Assembly (NCBI GenBank): GCA_902800795.1 | Contig: CADCFQ010000006.1 | Location: forward strand, 1-64,000 | From: an uncultured Ruminococcus sp. | GTDB taxonomy: Bacteria > Bacillota > Clostridia > Oscillospirales > Ruminococcaceae | DNA length: 64,000 bases | Direction: 5' to 3' | In this document: positions 8,991 through 17,002 of the stretch, piece after piece | Layout of the letters: each line of letters opens with the position of its first letter | How positions within the stretch are numbered: position 1 is the first letter of the stretch | Made by a program: the position numbers and the translations under genes | The notes under the pieces: generated by a model | What the model was told of the DNA's origin: nothing | Database searches by the model: none | Seen by the model: only the letters and a program-made list of their open reading frames with translations

Positions 8991-10250
8991 ATGCAGAGGC
9001 TTATTATAAAGGGCGGAAAACGGCTCGGCGGCGAGCTGACCGTTCAGGGCGCAAAAAACAGCGCTTTGCCGATACTTGCAGCCTGTGTGCTGGCAAGCGG
9101 TGAGGTAAGGCTTTCAAACATACCTGCTCTTTCGGACGTTTATGCGGCCATAAGGATAATGAACAGTCTCGGAGTGAAAACGAGGTTTTCAAACGGCGTG
9201 GTCACAGCGGACGCATCCGATATATCTCAGGTGAGCGTCGAGGAAGAGCTTATGCGCCGTATGCGCTCCTCCATAGTTTTTCTGGGGGCGGTGCTGGCAA
9301 GGACCGGCGAGTGCAGGCTGTCCTTCCCGGGCGGCTGTGAGCTGGGACCAAGACCCATAGATATGCACCTCAGGGCGCTAAGGCAGATGGGTGTGGTCAT
9401 AAATGAAAAACACGGCGAGCTTATCTGTGAGAGCCCTCACGGTATAAGAGGCGCTGTTATAAATCTGCCGTTCCCGTCTGTGGGAGCGACCGAGAACATA
9501 ATGCTGTGTGCGGCGCTTGCCGAAGGCGAGACGGTTATAAACAATGCTGCAAGAGAACCCGAGATAGATGACCTGGGGCGCTTTCTTAACAAGATGGGAG
9601 CAAGGGTCATCGGCGGCTCATCGGGAACGGTGAGGATAAAGGGCGTTAAAAAGCTCCATGGCTGTGAATACAGCGTTATGCCCGACCGCATCTGTGCGGC
9701 GACCTTTATGTCGGCGGCCGCAGCGGCAGGGGGCGAGATAGTTTTAAACGGCGCAAGAGCCGCAGACCTGGGGGCTGTCAACGAGGTCTTCAGGCAGGCC
9801 GGATGTATTGTCGGCGAGGACAGGGACAGGATCTTTTTCAGCGCCCGGACACCGCCTAGGGCTGTCAGAAACATAACGACGCTGCCTTATCCGGGCTTCC
9901 CGACGGACGCACAGGCGCCGGTGATGGCTATGCTTTGCAAAGCTAAGGGAACGAGCGTTGTAACGGAGACGATTTTTTCGAGCCGCTTTCGCCATGTGGA
10001 TGAGTTGGCGAGAATGGGCGCAGACATAAAGACCGAAGGCAGGACCGCCGTGATCACGGGGGCAGATAAGCTTTACGGCGCAAGCGTTGTGGCTCCGGAT
10101 CTTAGAGGCGGAGCGGCGCTGGTGTGTGCGGCTCTGGCGGCAGACGGCGAGAGCTGCGTGTCGAATGTGGAGCTTATAGACAGAGGCTATGAGAGGATAG
10201 AAAAAACATTTGCCGCACTGGGTGCGGATATAAAAAGAGAAAACCGGTAA
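8991..10250 (+). CDS. murA: UDP-N-acetylglucosamine 1-carboxyvinyltransferase
   Basis: Cytoplasmic enzyme that transfers enolpyruvate from PEP to UDP-GlcNAc, the first committed step of peptidoglycan synthesis and the fosfomycin target. The substrate loop QGAKNSALPIL is near the N-terminus. The catalytic Cys is in PGGCELGPRPIDMHL (~residue 112-126), so it should be fosfomycin-sensitive by that residue. ATG 8991 is preferred because AGGGAG (8978-8982) precedes it by ~8 bases; GTG 8982 overlaps that site. A murA inside the dcw cluster is common in Clostridia. Confidence 0.94.
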   Translation: MQRLIIKGGKRLGGELTVQGAKNSALPILAACVLASGEVRLSNIPALSDVYAAIRIMNSLGVKTRFSNGVVTADASDISQVSVEEELMRRMRSSIVFLGAVLARTGECRLSFPGGCELGPRPIDMHLRALRQMGVVINEKHGELICESPHGIRGAVINLPFPSVGATENIMLCAALAEGETVINNAAREPEIDDLGRFLNKMGARVIGGSSGTVRIKGVKKLHGCEYSVMPDRICAATFMSAAAAAGGEIVLNGARAADLGAVNEVFRQAGCIVGEDRDRIFFSARTPPRAVRNITTLPYPGFPTDAQAPVMAMLCKAKGTSVVTETIFSSRFRHVDELARMGADIKTEGRTAVITGADKLYGASVVAPDLRGGAALVCAALAADGESCVSNVELIDRGYERIEKTFAALGADIKRENR

Positions 10251-10262
10251 GGAAAGGTAAAA

Positions 10263-11396
10263 ATGAGCGAGATCATAAACGAGAACGAACAGAACACAGA
10301 AGAGATAGGCGATGAAGAGCTGCTGGAATATGCGGAGAGCCTGAAAACGGCAAAGCTGCGCAACCTTTATATAATAAGCATTTTTATAGTGCTGGCTATG
10401 CTGCTTATTGCCTGTCTTGTGTTCTTTTTTAATATAAAGACTATCGAGGTAAGAGGCGTTACCCTTTACGGCGATGAGCAGATACAGATAGTCGGCGGAG
10501 TCCAGTCGGGACAGAACCTTATAAGGCTGGATACGGATACGGTGGAGAAAAGGCTCAAGGATAACCTTGTGTATGTTGAGGAAGCAAAGGTGGAGCAGAA
10601 GTTCCCCTCGACCCTTGTGATAACCGTGACCGAGGCTGAAAAGGCTGTGGATATCGAGGAGAACGGCGCTTATTATGTGGTGTCGTCCTCGGGAAAGATG
10701 CTGGAAAGATCGAACCCGAAGCCCACAGGCAATATCCCCGTGATAACAGGGTTCGAGCTCAAAAGCACAGAGCCCGGACAGGAGCTTGAATCAAAGGATT
10801 CGCTCAAGACGGATATCTTAAGCGAGCTTTTGCAGTATATTAGTGAGCTCCATTTTAAAAAGGTAACATATATCGATATGAAGGACAGAGCCGACATAAA
10901 GATACTCTATGACAACAGGATAGAGATAAAGCTCGGAAGCTCGGTGGATATAGAAAATAAGCTGACAGGCATAAAGGCTGTGATAGATGCCCAGAAGCCC
11001 GGATATGAGGGAACTATCATCTATAACAGCGTTGACAGCGGTATATCCGCTATCGCCAAGGAGAAGGGCTCTGTCTCCGAGATAGACCACGGAACAGCAG
11101 GCGATAAGAATAAGGACACAGAGCAAAATGATGCTCAGGATGAACAGAATAACGGCGAAGCTCAGGATAACGGTACCCAGGATCAGTGGACAGATCAGGG
11201 CGGCGACGAGCAGTATCCGGCTGACAACAACACCGACGGCTGGACGGATAACGGCCAGAACGGCACTGATAACGGTCAGACAGGAACAGACACCTGGACG
11301 GACGACGGGACCTGGCAGGACAACGGCGAAGCACAGTACTGGCAGGGTCAGGGAGACGCCGGCTGGATACCTGACGGCGGCGGCCAGGCGTGGTAG
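10263..11396 (+). CDS. divIB: Cell division protein FtsQ/DivIB with a long polar C-terminal tail
   Basis: Bitopic division protein that links the septal synthase to the FtsL/FtsB complex. A short acidic cytoplasmic part precedes one membrane helix (~38-60). A POTRA domain follows (IKTIEVRGVTLYGDEQ onward, ~60-130) and then the FtsQ beta domain (to ~265). The last ~110 residues are low complexity, rich in Asn, Gln, Asp, Gly, Thr and Trp with repeated DNGQ/WTD phrases. This tail is longer than usual and probably disordered outside the cell. The gene follows murA by 12 bases and ends the wall-synthesis part of the operon. Confidence 0.9.
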   Translation: MSEIINENEQNTEEIGDEELLEYAESLKTAKLRNLYIISIFIVLAMLLIACLVFFFNIKTIEVRGVTLYGDEQIQIVGGVQSGQNLIRLDTDTVEKRLKDNLVYVEEAKVEQKFPSTLVITVTEAEKAVDIEENGAYYVVSSSGKMLERSNPKPTGNIPVITGFELKSTEPGQELESKDSLKTDILSELLQYISELHFKKVTYIDMKDRADIKILYDNRIEIKLGSSVDIENKLTGIKAVIDAQKPGYEGTIIYNSVDSGISAIAKEKGSVSEIDHGTAGDKNKDTEQNDAQDEQNNGEAQDNGTQDQWTDQGGDEQYPADNNTDGWTDNGQNGTDNGQTGTDTWTDDGTWQDNGEAQYWQGQGDAGWIPDGGGQAW

Positions 11397-11492
11397 CTGC
11401 GGCGAAGTTGTGTAAAATGTACAAATTTTCGGTCAGATAAAGTCGATATATGAATAATTGATAAAATTTTTATCATAAGACCATGTTATCTC

Positions 11493-11529
11493 TTTACATT
11501 TTGACGAAAGTGTGATAATATATTATTGT
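11493..11529 (+). promoter_or_regulatory. Candidate sigma-A promoter(s) before ftsZ in a 240-base AT-rich gap
   Basis: The gap 11397-11636 is AT-rich. Two overlapping candidates are TTTACA (11493-11498) with TAATAT (11516-11521), and TTGACG (11501-11506) with TATTGT (11524-11529), both with 17-base spacers. Neither -10 is perfect. ftsZ has a strong AGGGAGGACG ribosome site at 11621-11630. Confidence 0.4.
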
Positions 11530-11636
11530 ATCTCATTATGCGCCTTTGCGCAAAAAAAGGGCGAAAATGGGGCTGAAGAGACGATTGTCTAACATATATA
11601 GAGGACGTAAATACGTTTTTAGGGAGGACGTTTGTT

Positions 11637-12767
11637 ATGAGTTATGAGTTTGTAGAAGAGCCCGTTATCGGCGCAAAGATCAAAGTCATCGGTGTCGGCG
11701 GCGGCGGCGGAAACGCACTTAACTGTATCGCAGAAGCAGGTATCGAAGGAAATGTTGAGTACATAGCTATCAACACTGATATCCAGGCACTCAAGAAGTC
11801 CAGCGCTACCAGACAGATCCAGATCGGTGCAAAGCTGACCCACGGACTCGGCGCAGGTGCAAAGCCCGAGATCGGTGAGGCATCCGCTCAGGAGAGCAGA
11901 GATGAGATCGCAGAGGCTATCGCTGATGCAGACATGGTATTCATCACCGCAGGTATGGGCGGCGGAACCGGAACAGGAGCAGCTCCTGTTGTTGCCGAGA
12001 TCGCACAGTCCCTCGACAAGCTCACCATCGCAGTTGTTACAAAGCCCTTCAAGTTTGAGGGCGCAAGAAAGATGGAGAGGGCAGAGAAGGGTATCGAGGC
12101 TCTTACCAATAATGTAGATGCTCTTATCGTTATCCCCAACCAGAACCTTATCACAAATGAAATGCGTCTTACGATGAGACAGTCTTATGCTATCGCTGAT
12201 GATGTGCTCAAGACTGACGTAATCGCTATCGCTGAGATAATCACAAGACACGATGATATCAACGTTGACTTTGCTGATGTTACAACTATCCTGAAGAATG
12301 CCGGCAGAGCACACATCGCTCTTGGCCACGGCGAGGGCAAGGATAAGGTCAACGACATTATCAGCCAGGTAGTTGCTTCCGATCTTCTGGAAACATCTAT
12401 CACAGGCGCAAGAAGACTTATCGTAAATGTAACGATGAGCGAGGATCTGCTTATCAGCGATATGGACGAGCTGACAGCCGCTATTGCCGATGCTGCTGAC
12501 GAGGGTGCAGAGATCATCTTCGGTAACGGAACCAATCCCGATGCTAAGGACAGCATGGATGTTACCGTTATCGCTGCTGATTTCATCGACAGACCCGACC
12601 AGGCCGGTCAGGCTCCTTTCATCCCCAGCTTTGCACAGAGCGTTCCCACAGCTAAGAAGCCCGAGGACGCAAAGGCAGATGCAGAGGCTATGCACAGAGC
12701 AGGAGTCAAGGCTGCTGACAACCCGAATTACTATGATGATATTTTTAATATCTTCAAGAACAAGTAA
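11637..12767 (+). CDS. ftsZ: Cell division GTPase FtsZ
   Basis: Tubulin homologue that forms the Z-ring. The GTP-binding stretch GVGGGGGNALN is at the N-terminus, the tubulin signature GGGTGTGAAP lies at ~108-117, and the T7 loop NVDFADVTTIL at ~210-220. The linker is short, and the conserved C-terminal peptide is replaced by YYDDIFNIFKNK, which differs from the usual DIPxFLR type. Its codon usage is visibly more biased than its neighbours, as expected for high expression. It has its own upstream gap and a strong terminator, so it is probably transcribed partly on its own. Confidence 0.97.
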   Translation: MSYEFVEEPVIGAKIKVIGVGGGGGNALNCIAEAGIEGNVEYIAINTDIQALKKSSATRQIQIGAKLTHGLGAGAKPEIGEASAQESRDEIAEAIADADMVFITAGMGGGTGTGAAPVVAEIAQSLDKLTIAVVTKPFKFEGARKMERAEKGIEALTNNVDALIVIPNQNLITNEMRLTMRQSYAIADDVLKTDVIAIAEIITRHDDINVDFADVTTILKNAGRAHIALGHGEGKDKVNDIISQVVASDLLETSITGARRLIVNVTMSEDLLISDMDELTAAIADAADEGAEIIFGNGTNPDAKDSMDVTVIAADFIDRPDQAGQAPFIPSFAQSVPTAKKPEDAKADAEAMHRAGVKAADNPNYYDDIFNIFKNK

Positions 12768-12782
12768 TTTCCATTGAACCAT

Positions 12783-12816
12783 AAGGCGGATCCAGGAAAC
12801 CAGGGTCCGCCTTTAT
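12783..12816 (+). terminator. Intrinsic terminator after ftsZ
   Basis: An 11-bp stem (AAGGCGGATCC at 12783-12793 with GGGTCCGCCTT at 12803-12813, one G-T pair) is followed by TTTATT. The remaining bases to the divIVA promoter at 13028 are AT-rich, and I see no gene in them. Confidence 0.85.
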
Positions 12817-13027
12817 TAAAAAATGCGGCAGTAAACGTTTTCAGAAAAGAAAACAACATTTCACGAAAAATAATAAAAAAACAGAAAGATTTTCGTGAAA
12901 ACCTCTTGAATTTTGGTTTGATTTTTGATATAATAATAATGGTCGGTAACAGCGATTGTCATGTTGAATAAATTTTTTTAACAAATTTGTACGGAATAAT
13001 GAAATTTAGTAAAACTGCTCAATCCTG

Positions 13028-13056
13028 TTGAAAAATATAATCTTTTATAGTATAAT
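13028..13056 (+). promoter_or_regulatory. Sigma-A promoter of divIVA
   Basis: TTGAAA (13028-13033), a 17-base spacer and TATAAT (13051-13056), 34 bases before the start codon, with a GGAGGG ribosome site between. Confidence 0.8.
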
Positions 13057-13089
13057 TGTATTAGTATAAAAACTCTGGAGGGAATTGCT

Positions 13090-14139
13090 ATGGCAAGTAA
13101 CGGATATTTAAGGACAGTAAGAGTCGGCGGCTTTGATAAGCAGGACGTTCTGGCTTATGTTGACGATCTTACTTCAAAGATCTATAACCTTGAGAACAAG
13201 GTGAAGGATCAGGAGGAGACCATCGAGCGTCTTGAAAAGCAGAGCGAGGGCCAGCAGGGCGATTTTGAAGGCAAGGCAGAGCTTGAGGCTATGATCGAGA
13301 GCGCCAATGCAAAGCTTGAGACCGCTAATAATAAGGTTGCAGAGCTCATGGGCAACACCGACAGCATGAAGGTGAGGATAGCCGATTATGAGCAGCAGGT
13401 GATCGAGAAGGATTCCGAGATCGAGAAGCAGAAGCAGGAGATCGAGGATCTTAAGGAAAAGCTCGAGCAGGCTGAGGCAAACGCAGGTTCCGCTTCGGCT
13501 ACACCTAATTTCGATATAGGAAGCGTGTTCATCGAGGCACAGAATACGGCTAACAAGGTCGTTGCTGAGGCTAAGAAGGCAGCTAAGCAGATGGAAGACG
13601 AGACCAAGCAGATGCAGGATCAGATCATTGCAGACGCTAACGCACAGGCACAGAAGACTGTCAGCGATGCTCAGGCAAGAGCAAACGAGGACAGAGCAGC
13701 TGCTGATGCTTATGTAACTTCTACCAAGGCTGAGGCTGATGAGTATGCTACCGCTAAGAGAGCAGACGCTGACGCTTATGCTCAGGAGCAGACACTTGAA
13801 GCAGATCAGTATGCTGAGGAGACCAAGAGCAAGGCTGATGCTGATGCAGCAGCTGTTAAGGCTGAGGCTAAGAAGCACGCTGATGATGTTAACTTCGAGG
13901 CAAGAAAAGAAGCAGAGCAGATCGTTAACAAGGCTAAGAACGACGCTAAGACTATCAGAGAGGAATCTGCTGATATCAGAAACAAGGTGAAGACTCAGTT
14001 CACATCCCTCAATGATACAGTTCAGCAGCTTGTTACAACTCTTAATGATCTCTATGGAAACAGCATAGGTGCTGTAAACAATGCTAGAGATCTTATAGAT
14101 GACGGTCTTAACATGGTCGAAGAGGCTGAGAAGGAATAA
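13090..14139 (+). CDS. divIVA: DivIVA-domain coiled-coil protein
   Basis: Cytoplasmic curvature-sensing scaffold of poles and septa. The N-terminal lipid-binding domain is seen in VGGFDKQDVLAYVDDLTSKI (~11-30), then a predicted coiled coil to ~130. The middle (~150-285) is an Ala/Lys/Asp/Glu-rich coiled coil with imperfect repeats of the type AEADEYA/ADADAYA. The end resembles the C-terminus of DivIVA-domain proteins in Clostridia. At 349 residues it is longer than Bacillus DivIVA because of this middle part. It has its own promoter, and the next gene starts three bases after its stop. Confidence 0.85.
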   Translation: MASNGYLRTVRVGGFDKQDVLAYVDDLTSKIYNLENKVKDQEETIERLEKQSEGQQGDFEGKAELEAMIESANAKLETANNKVAELMGNTDSMKVRIADYEQQVIEKDSEIEKQKQEIEDLKEKLEQAEANAGSASATPNFDIGSVFIEAQNTANKVVAEAKKAAKQMEDETKQMQDQIIADANAQAQKTVSDAQARANEDRAAADAYVTSTKAEADEYATAKRADADAYAQEQTLEADQYAEETKSKADADAAAVKAEAKKHADDVNFEARKEAEQIVNKAKNDAKTIREESADIRNKVKTQFTSLNDTVQQLVTTLNDLYGNSIGAVNNARDLIDDGLNMVEEAEKE

Positions 14140-14142
14140 ACA

Positions 14143-14697
14143 GTGGCTGATATAAGAAAGATCAATGCGCAGGAGCTTGGGGCGATAAGCCCTGAGCTCC
14201 GCTGTGGTGATAAGATATTGCTGAGCGGCACCGTTTATACTGCAAGAGACGCCGCTCATAAGAGGTTTGCAGCGCTGCTCGATGAGGGCAAGCAGCTGCC
14301 TATACCGCTTGAGGGAGCGGTGATATACTATGCCGGTCCTACACCTGCGCCCGAGGGCAGGCCGATAGGCTCCTGCGGCCCGACGACGGCAGGAAGAATG
14401 GACAGGTTTGCTCCAAGGCTCCTGGATCTGGGGCTTGCCGGGATGATAGGAAAGGGCGAACGCTCGAAGGAGGTAAGGGACGCCGTTGTCAGGAACAAGG
14501 CGATATATCTCTGTGCTGTCGGCGGCGCCGGTGCGCTTGCCTGCAAGTGTATAACTTCCTGCGAGGTAGTGGCTTTTGACGATCTCGGCTGCGAGTCGGT
14601 GAAAAAGCTGACTGTCAAGGATTTTCCTCTGGTGGTGGCAGATGACTGCTATGGCGGGGATATCTTTGAGAGCGGAAGAGCAGAGTATAGAAAATGA
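14143..14697 (+). CDS. Class I fumarase/tartrate dehydratase beta subunit-like protein, without an adjacent alpha subunit
   Basis: Fe-S hydro-lyase beta domain of the FumA/TtdB family, recognisable from LRCGDKILLSGTVYTARDAAH (split here as family start), the GPTPAPEGRPIGSCGPTT block (~65-85) and the ACKCIT loop. In two-subunit class I fumarases this part binds substrate, while the alpha subunit carries the [4Fe-4S] cluster and joins it in the cytoplasm. No alpha subunit lies nearby. GTG 14143 follows AAGGA at 14131-14135 and lies three bases after divIVA, so it should be co-transcribed with it. At 184 residues it is a normal beta subunit. Confidence 0.85.
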   Translation: MADIRKINAQELGAISPELRCGDKILLSGTVYTARDAAHKRFAALLDEGKQLPIPLEGAVIYYAGPTPAPEGRPIGSCGPTTAGRMDRFAPRLLDLGLAGMIGKGERSKEVRDAVVRNKAIYLCAVGGAGALACKCITSCEVVAFDDLGCESVKKLTVKDFPLVVADDCYGGDIFESGRAEYRK

Positions 14698-14705
14698 TAT
14701 TTATA

Positions 14706-14733
14706 AAACGGCCGGGAGACCCCGGCTGTTTTT
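14706..14733 (+). terminator. Intrinsic terminator after the fumarase-like gene
   Basis: An 11-bp stem (14706-14716 with 14721-14731, GC-rich core GGCCGGG/CCCGGCT) with a 4-base loop and a run of T at the end. It closes the divIVA operon. Confidence 0.88.
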
Positions 14734-14869
14734 GGTATATGAAGGCTTAGATCACGTAATGACGGCAGTTTGCAATATTTGACTTTTGTTAAATATCACA
14801 AAGAAAACAGACGCAAACTGTGGTATGTTACAAATATTCGGAAATGTATGGGACAAAGTCGGAATTTGC

Positions 14870-14898
14870 TTGACTTTTGTTGAACGTGGTGATATCAT
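14870..14898 (+). promoter_or_regulatory. Candidate sigma-A promoter of the SigH-like gene
   Basis: TTGACT (14870-14875), 17 bases, TATCAT (14893-14898). A second TTGAC occurs at 14778-14782 upstream but has no good -10. Confidence 0.6.
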
Positions 14899-14930
14899 AA
14901 TTATATGAGTTTGTGTTCTGACGGCGGAGG

Positions 14931-15497
14931 TTGGCGAAGAATTTGAACGGCAAAAATCACATTTCAGTTTCTAAGCTTTCCGATGAAGAGCTTGCTGCAG
15001 TGTCGGAAGTGGATACGGATCCCCTGGGCGAGATAGTAAGGCGCTATCTGCCTGCGGTGAGATATATGGCGTCTGCTTATCCGGCATCGGTCAGAGATGA
15101 CCTGGTCCAGGAGGGCATTATTGCGCTGCTCGGGGCGGTCAAGAGCTTTTCGGCTGATAAGAATGCAAAATTTTCGACTTATGCGGCTGTTTGTATAAAA
15201 AACAGGATGCTTTCTGCGCTTGGACGCAACACCCCGATAAGCGAGGATGAGGCTGATCTTGAGGAGCTTGTTTATCAGGACGAGGATCACCCCGAGGAGA
15301 TCGTTATCGAAAAGGAGAAGACCGAGGAGCTCTACGGCAGGGTGGAGTCGGAGCTTTCCGAGATGGAGTGGAGCGTATTCAGGCTTTTTGTCGGCGGTAT
15401 GAGCTATGGACAGATAGCGAAGATACTGGGGCTTAATGAAAAGTCGGTAGACAACGCCATAAGGCGGGCGAGAAGCAAGCTGAAGAATATACTTTAG
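14931..15497 (+). CDS. Sigma-70 family factor resembling SigH (stage 0 sporulation/post-exponential)
   Basis: RNA polymerase sigma factor of 188 residues. Region 2 is clear (DDLVQEGIIALLGAVKSF and the KFSTYA stretch, ~60-100). Region 4 is a helix-turn-helix (MSYGQIAKILGLNEKSVDNA, ~155-175). Length and motifs fit the SigH group, which directs early sporulation or competence genes in Firmicutes. The start is doubtful. TTG 14931 directly abuts the GGCGGAGG at 14923-14930, so the in-frame TTG 14943, twelve bases after that site, may be the real start. Confidence 0.82.
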   Translation: MAKNLNGKNHISVSKLSDEELAAVSEVDTDPLGEIVRRYLPAVRYMASAYPASVRDDLVQEGIIALLGAVKSFSADKNAKFSTYAAVCIKNRMLSALGRNTPISEDEADLEELVYQDEDHPEEIVIEKEKTEELYGRVESELSEMEWSVFRLFVGGMSYGQIAKILGLNEKSVDNAIRRARSKLKNIL

Positions 15498-15595
15498 CGG
15501 CAGATACGGTCCGGTGCTCACAGAGCAAAGGTATGCAGGCTTGTCGGTGCAAATCCGGCCCGGGCAAAAAAGATATTTCAAAAAGAGGTAAAGTT

Positions 15596-15877
15596 ATGTA
15601 CGAAGACAAGACACTGGTATGCAAGGAATGCGGAAACGAGTTTGTATTTACAGCAGGAGAGCAGGAGTTCTATGCTGAGAAAGGATTTGTAAACGAGCCC
15701 CAGAGATGCAAGGCTTGCAGAGATGCCAGAAAGGCAGCAAGCAGAGCAGAGAGACAGACCTATACAGCAGTTTGTGCTGCTTGCGGCGGAGAGGCTGTTA
15801 TCCCATTCAAGCCCAGAGAGGACCGTCCTGTATACTGCAGCGAGTGTTTCGCTAAGATGAAAGAGCAGGATCAGTAA
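15596..15877 (+). CDS. Small double zinc-ribbon protein
   Basis: A 93-residue protein with two cysteine pairs in each half: CKECG (~9-13) with CKAC (~38-41), and CAAC (~60-63) with CSEC (~81-84). The phrases EFVFTAGEQEFYAEKGF and NEPQRC are those of a conserved zinc-binding family found next to many clostridial genes and also called a CxxC zinc-ribbon protein. Function is unknown. The ATG at 15596 follows AGAGG (15584-15588) and starts at the conserved MYEDKTL. The 98-base gap from the SigH-like gene allows either co-transcription or a separate start. Confidence 0.85.
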   Translation: MYEDKTLVCKECGNEFVFTAGEQEFYAEKGFVNEPQRCKACRDARKAASRAERQTYTAVCAACGGEAVIPFKPREDRPVYCSECFAKMKEQDQ

Positions 15878-15886
15878 TATGCTGCT

Positions 15887-15917
15887 AAAGAGCTGCCTTT
15901 TGCGGGCGGCTCTTTTT
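15887..15917 (+). terminator. Intrinsic terminator after the zinc-ribbon gene
   Basis: AAAGAGCTGCC (15887-15897) pairs with GGCGGCTCTTT (15905-15915) with one imperfect pair, followed by T residues. Confidence 0.85.
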
Positions 15918-15942
15918 GTTTTGGTTGTTCACAGTTTTGCTA

Positions 15943-15971
15943 TTGATATTTTTTGAAGAATAGTGTATAAT
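15943..15971 (+). promoter_or_regulatory. Sigma-A promoter of the DUF1858 gene
   Basis: TTGATA (15943-15948), 17-base spacer, TATAAT (15966-15971), ~84 bases before the start codon. Confidence 0.78.
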
Positions 15972-16054
15972 ATCAGCAGGCTATATTATAGTTTGAGCCC
16001 AGCAGATATTTGCCGGGCTGTCAAAGCAGTTATAAAGCTGAAGGAGGAATAACA

Positions 16055-16258
16055 ATGGCTTTTGTTGTAACTAAGGATACAGTCATCGGCGACATCGTAG
16101 ACGCTGATGAGAATACTGCGCCCTACTTCATGGAAATGGGAATGCATTGTCTTGGCTGCCCCGCTTCAAGAGGCGAGACAGTTGAGGAGGCTTGCTTTGT
16201 TCACGGTGTTGATCCCGATGAGCTGATAGCTAAGCTCAATGCTCATTTTGCAGGGTAA
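16055..16258 (+). CDS. DUF1858 domain protein (hybrid-cluster-associated redox disulfide domain)
   Basis: A 67-residue protein that is a single DUF1858 domain: TKDTVIGDIVDADENTAPYF, then MGMHCLGCPASRGETVEEAC. The CLGC pair is the presumed redox disulfide or metal site of the family. The domain is often fused to or found near hybrid-cluster and redox proteins, but neither lies here. ATG 16055 follows a near-perfect AAGGAGGAAT (16041-16050). It has its own promoter and terminator, so it is a single-gene transcript. Confidence 0.88.
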   Translation: MAFVVTKDTVIGDIVDADENTAPYFMEMGMHCLGCPASRGETVEEACFVHGVDPDELIAKLNAHFAG

Positions 16259-16269
16259 GCGATCCTGAC

Positions 16270-16300
16270 GCCGCAGTGTGTTTACTGCGGCTTTTTCTTT
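16270..16300 (+). terminator. Intrinsic terminator after the DUF1858 gene
   Basis: GCCGCAGT (16270-16277) pairs perfectly with ACTGCGGC (16284-16291), followed by TTTTTCTTT. Confidence 0.92.
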
Positions 16301-16330
16301 AGGGGGGGTGAGTATACGGACATCAGACTT

Positions 16331-17002
16331 TTGCTTTGTGCGTCTCTGGTCGAGGGCAGGAAAGTGTGCGATATAGGCACCGACCACGGATATCTTCCGT
16401 GCTATCTGGTGTCAAACGGCAAATGTGACAGCGCCCTTGCCTGTGATATCGGCGAGAAGCCGCTTTCCCAGGCGAGAGAGCATATAAAGGCGCAGGGGCT
16501 TGAAGACAGGATAAAGACGGTCCTCAGCGACGGCCTTGACAGCGTGGAACTTGAAGGGGTAACGGACATCGTTCTTGCCGGGATGGGCGGCGAGCTGATA
16601 GCGGACATCCTGTCACGCTGCGAGAGGATAAAGGACGGCTCGGTCAATATCATAATGCAGCCTATGACAAAGAGCGAGTTTCTGAGACAGTGGCTCTATG
16701 ACAACGGCTTTGCCGTTACGGATGAGCAGGCCTGCATATCCGGACGCTTTGCTTACAGCGTTATGTCGGGGCGCTTTAACAGGAAGCCTGAGTATGTCTG
16801 CGATGAGGATCATCTGCATTTCGGGCTGGTGAGCGATAAGACCGCCGAGGGCAGAGAGTATATACTAAGGCGCTGTGAAAGCCTTGAAAGAGCGGCAAAG
16901 GGAATGACCGGCTCACAGGATAAAAAAGCAAGCGGCGAGAGGCTGCTGGAGATAGTATATAATAAGAGAAAAGAGGTCGGGGAAAATGGCAAAGGTCAAT
17001 GA
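16331..17002 (+). CDS. trmK: tRNA (adenine(22)-N1)-methyltransferase
   Basis: SAM-dependent Rossmann methyltransferase that methylates A22 of tRNA. The SAM motif VCDIGTDHGYLP is near the N-terminus, and the family phrases VLAGMGGELIADIL and MQPMTKSEFLRQWLYDNGF are present. The partner order trmK then nif3/yqfO is typical of Firmicutes. The start is a problem. TTG 16331 has no ribosome site at a suitable distance, and family-like residues (DIRLLLCASLVEG) extend upstream to ~16319, where the frame has no ATG, GTG or TTG after the G-rich site at 16301-16308. An unusual start, or a length error in the seven-G run there, is possible. Confidence 0.88.
   Translation: MLCASLVEGRKVCDIGTDHGYLPCYLVSNGKCDSALACDIGEKPLSQAREHIKAQGLEDRIKTVLSDGLDSVELEGVTDIVLAGMGGELIADILSRCERIKDGSVNIIMQPMTKSEFLRQWLYDNGFAVTDEQACISGRFAYSVMSGRFNRKPEYVCDEDHLHFGLVSDKTAEGREYILRRCESLERAAKGMTGSQDKKASGERLLEIVYNKRKEVGENGKGQ

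Noticed and set aside
11619..12782. Long open frame on the reverse strand across ftsZ (387 codons)
   Set aside because: It is the mirror of a strongly biased, highly expressed gene; its translation is rich in Cys, Ser and Leu with no family likeness and no ribosome site.
13174..14259. 361-codon reverse-strand frame across divIVA
   Set aside because: Antisense of a Lys/Glu/Ala coiled coil gives long Leu/Ser runs; no start signal and no domain.
15510..15575. tRNA-like T-arm (GTCGG, loop TGCAAAT, CCGGC) or cobalamin-riboswitch-like GGTGCAAATCC before the zinc-ribbon gene
   Set aside because: No matching acceptor stem or anticodon arm is present, and the other cobalamin-box elements (such as GCCACTG) are missing.
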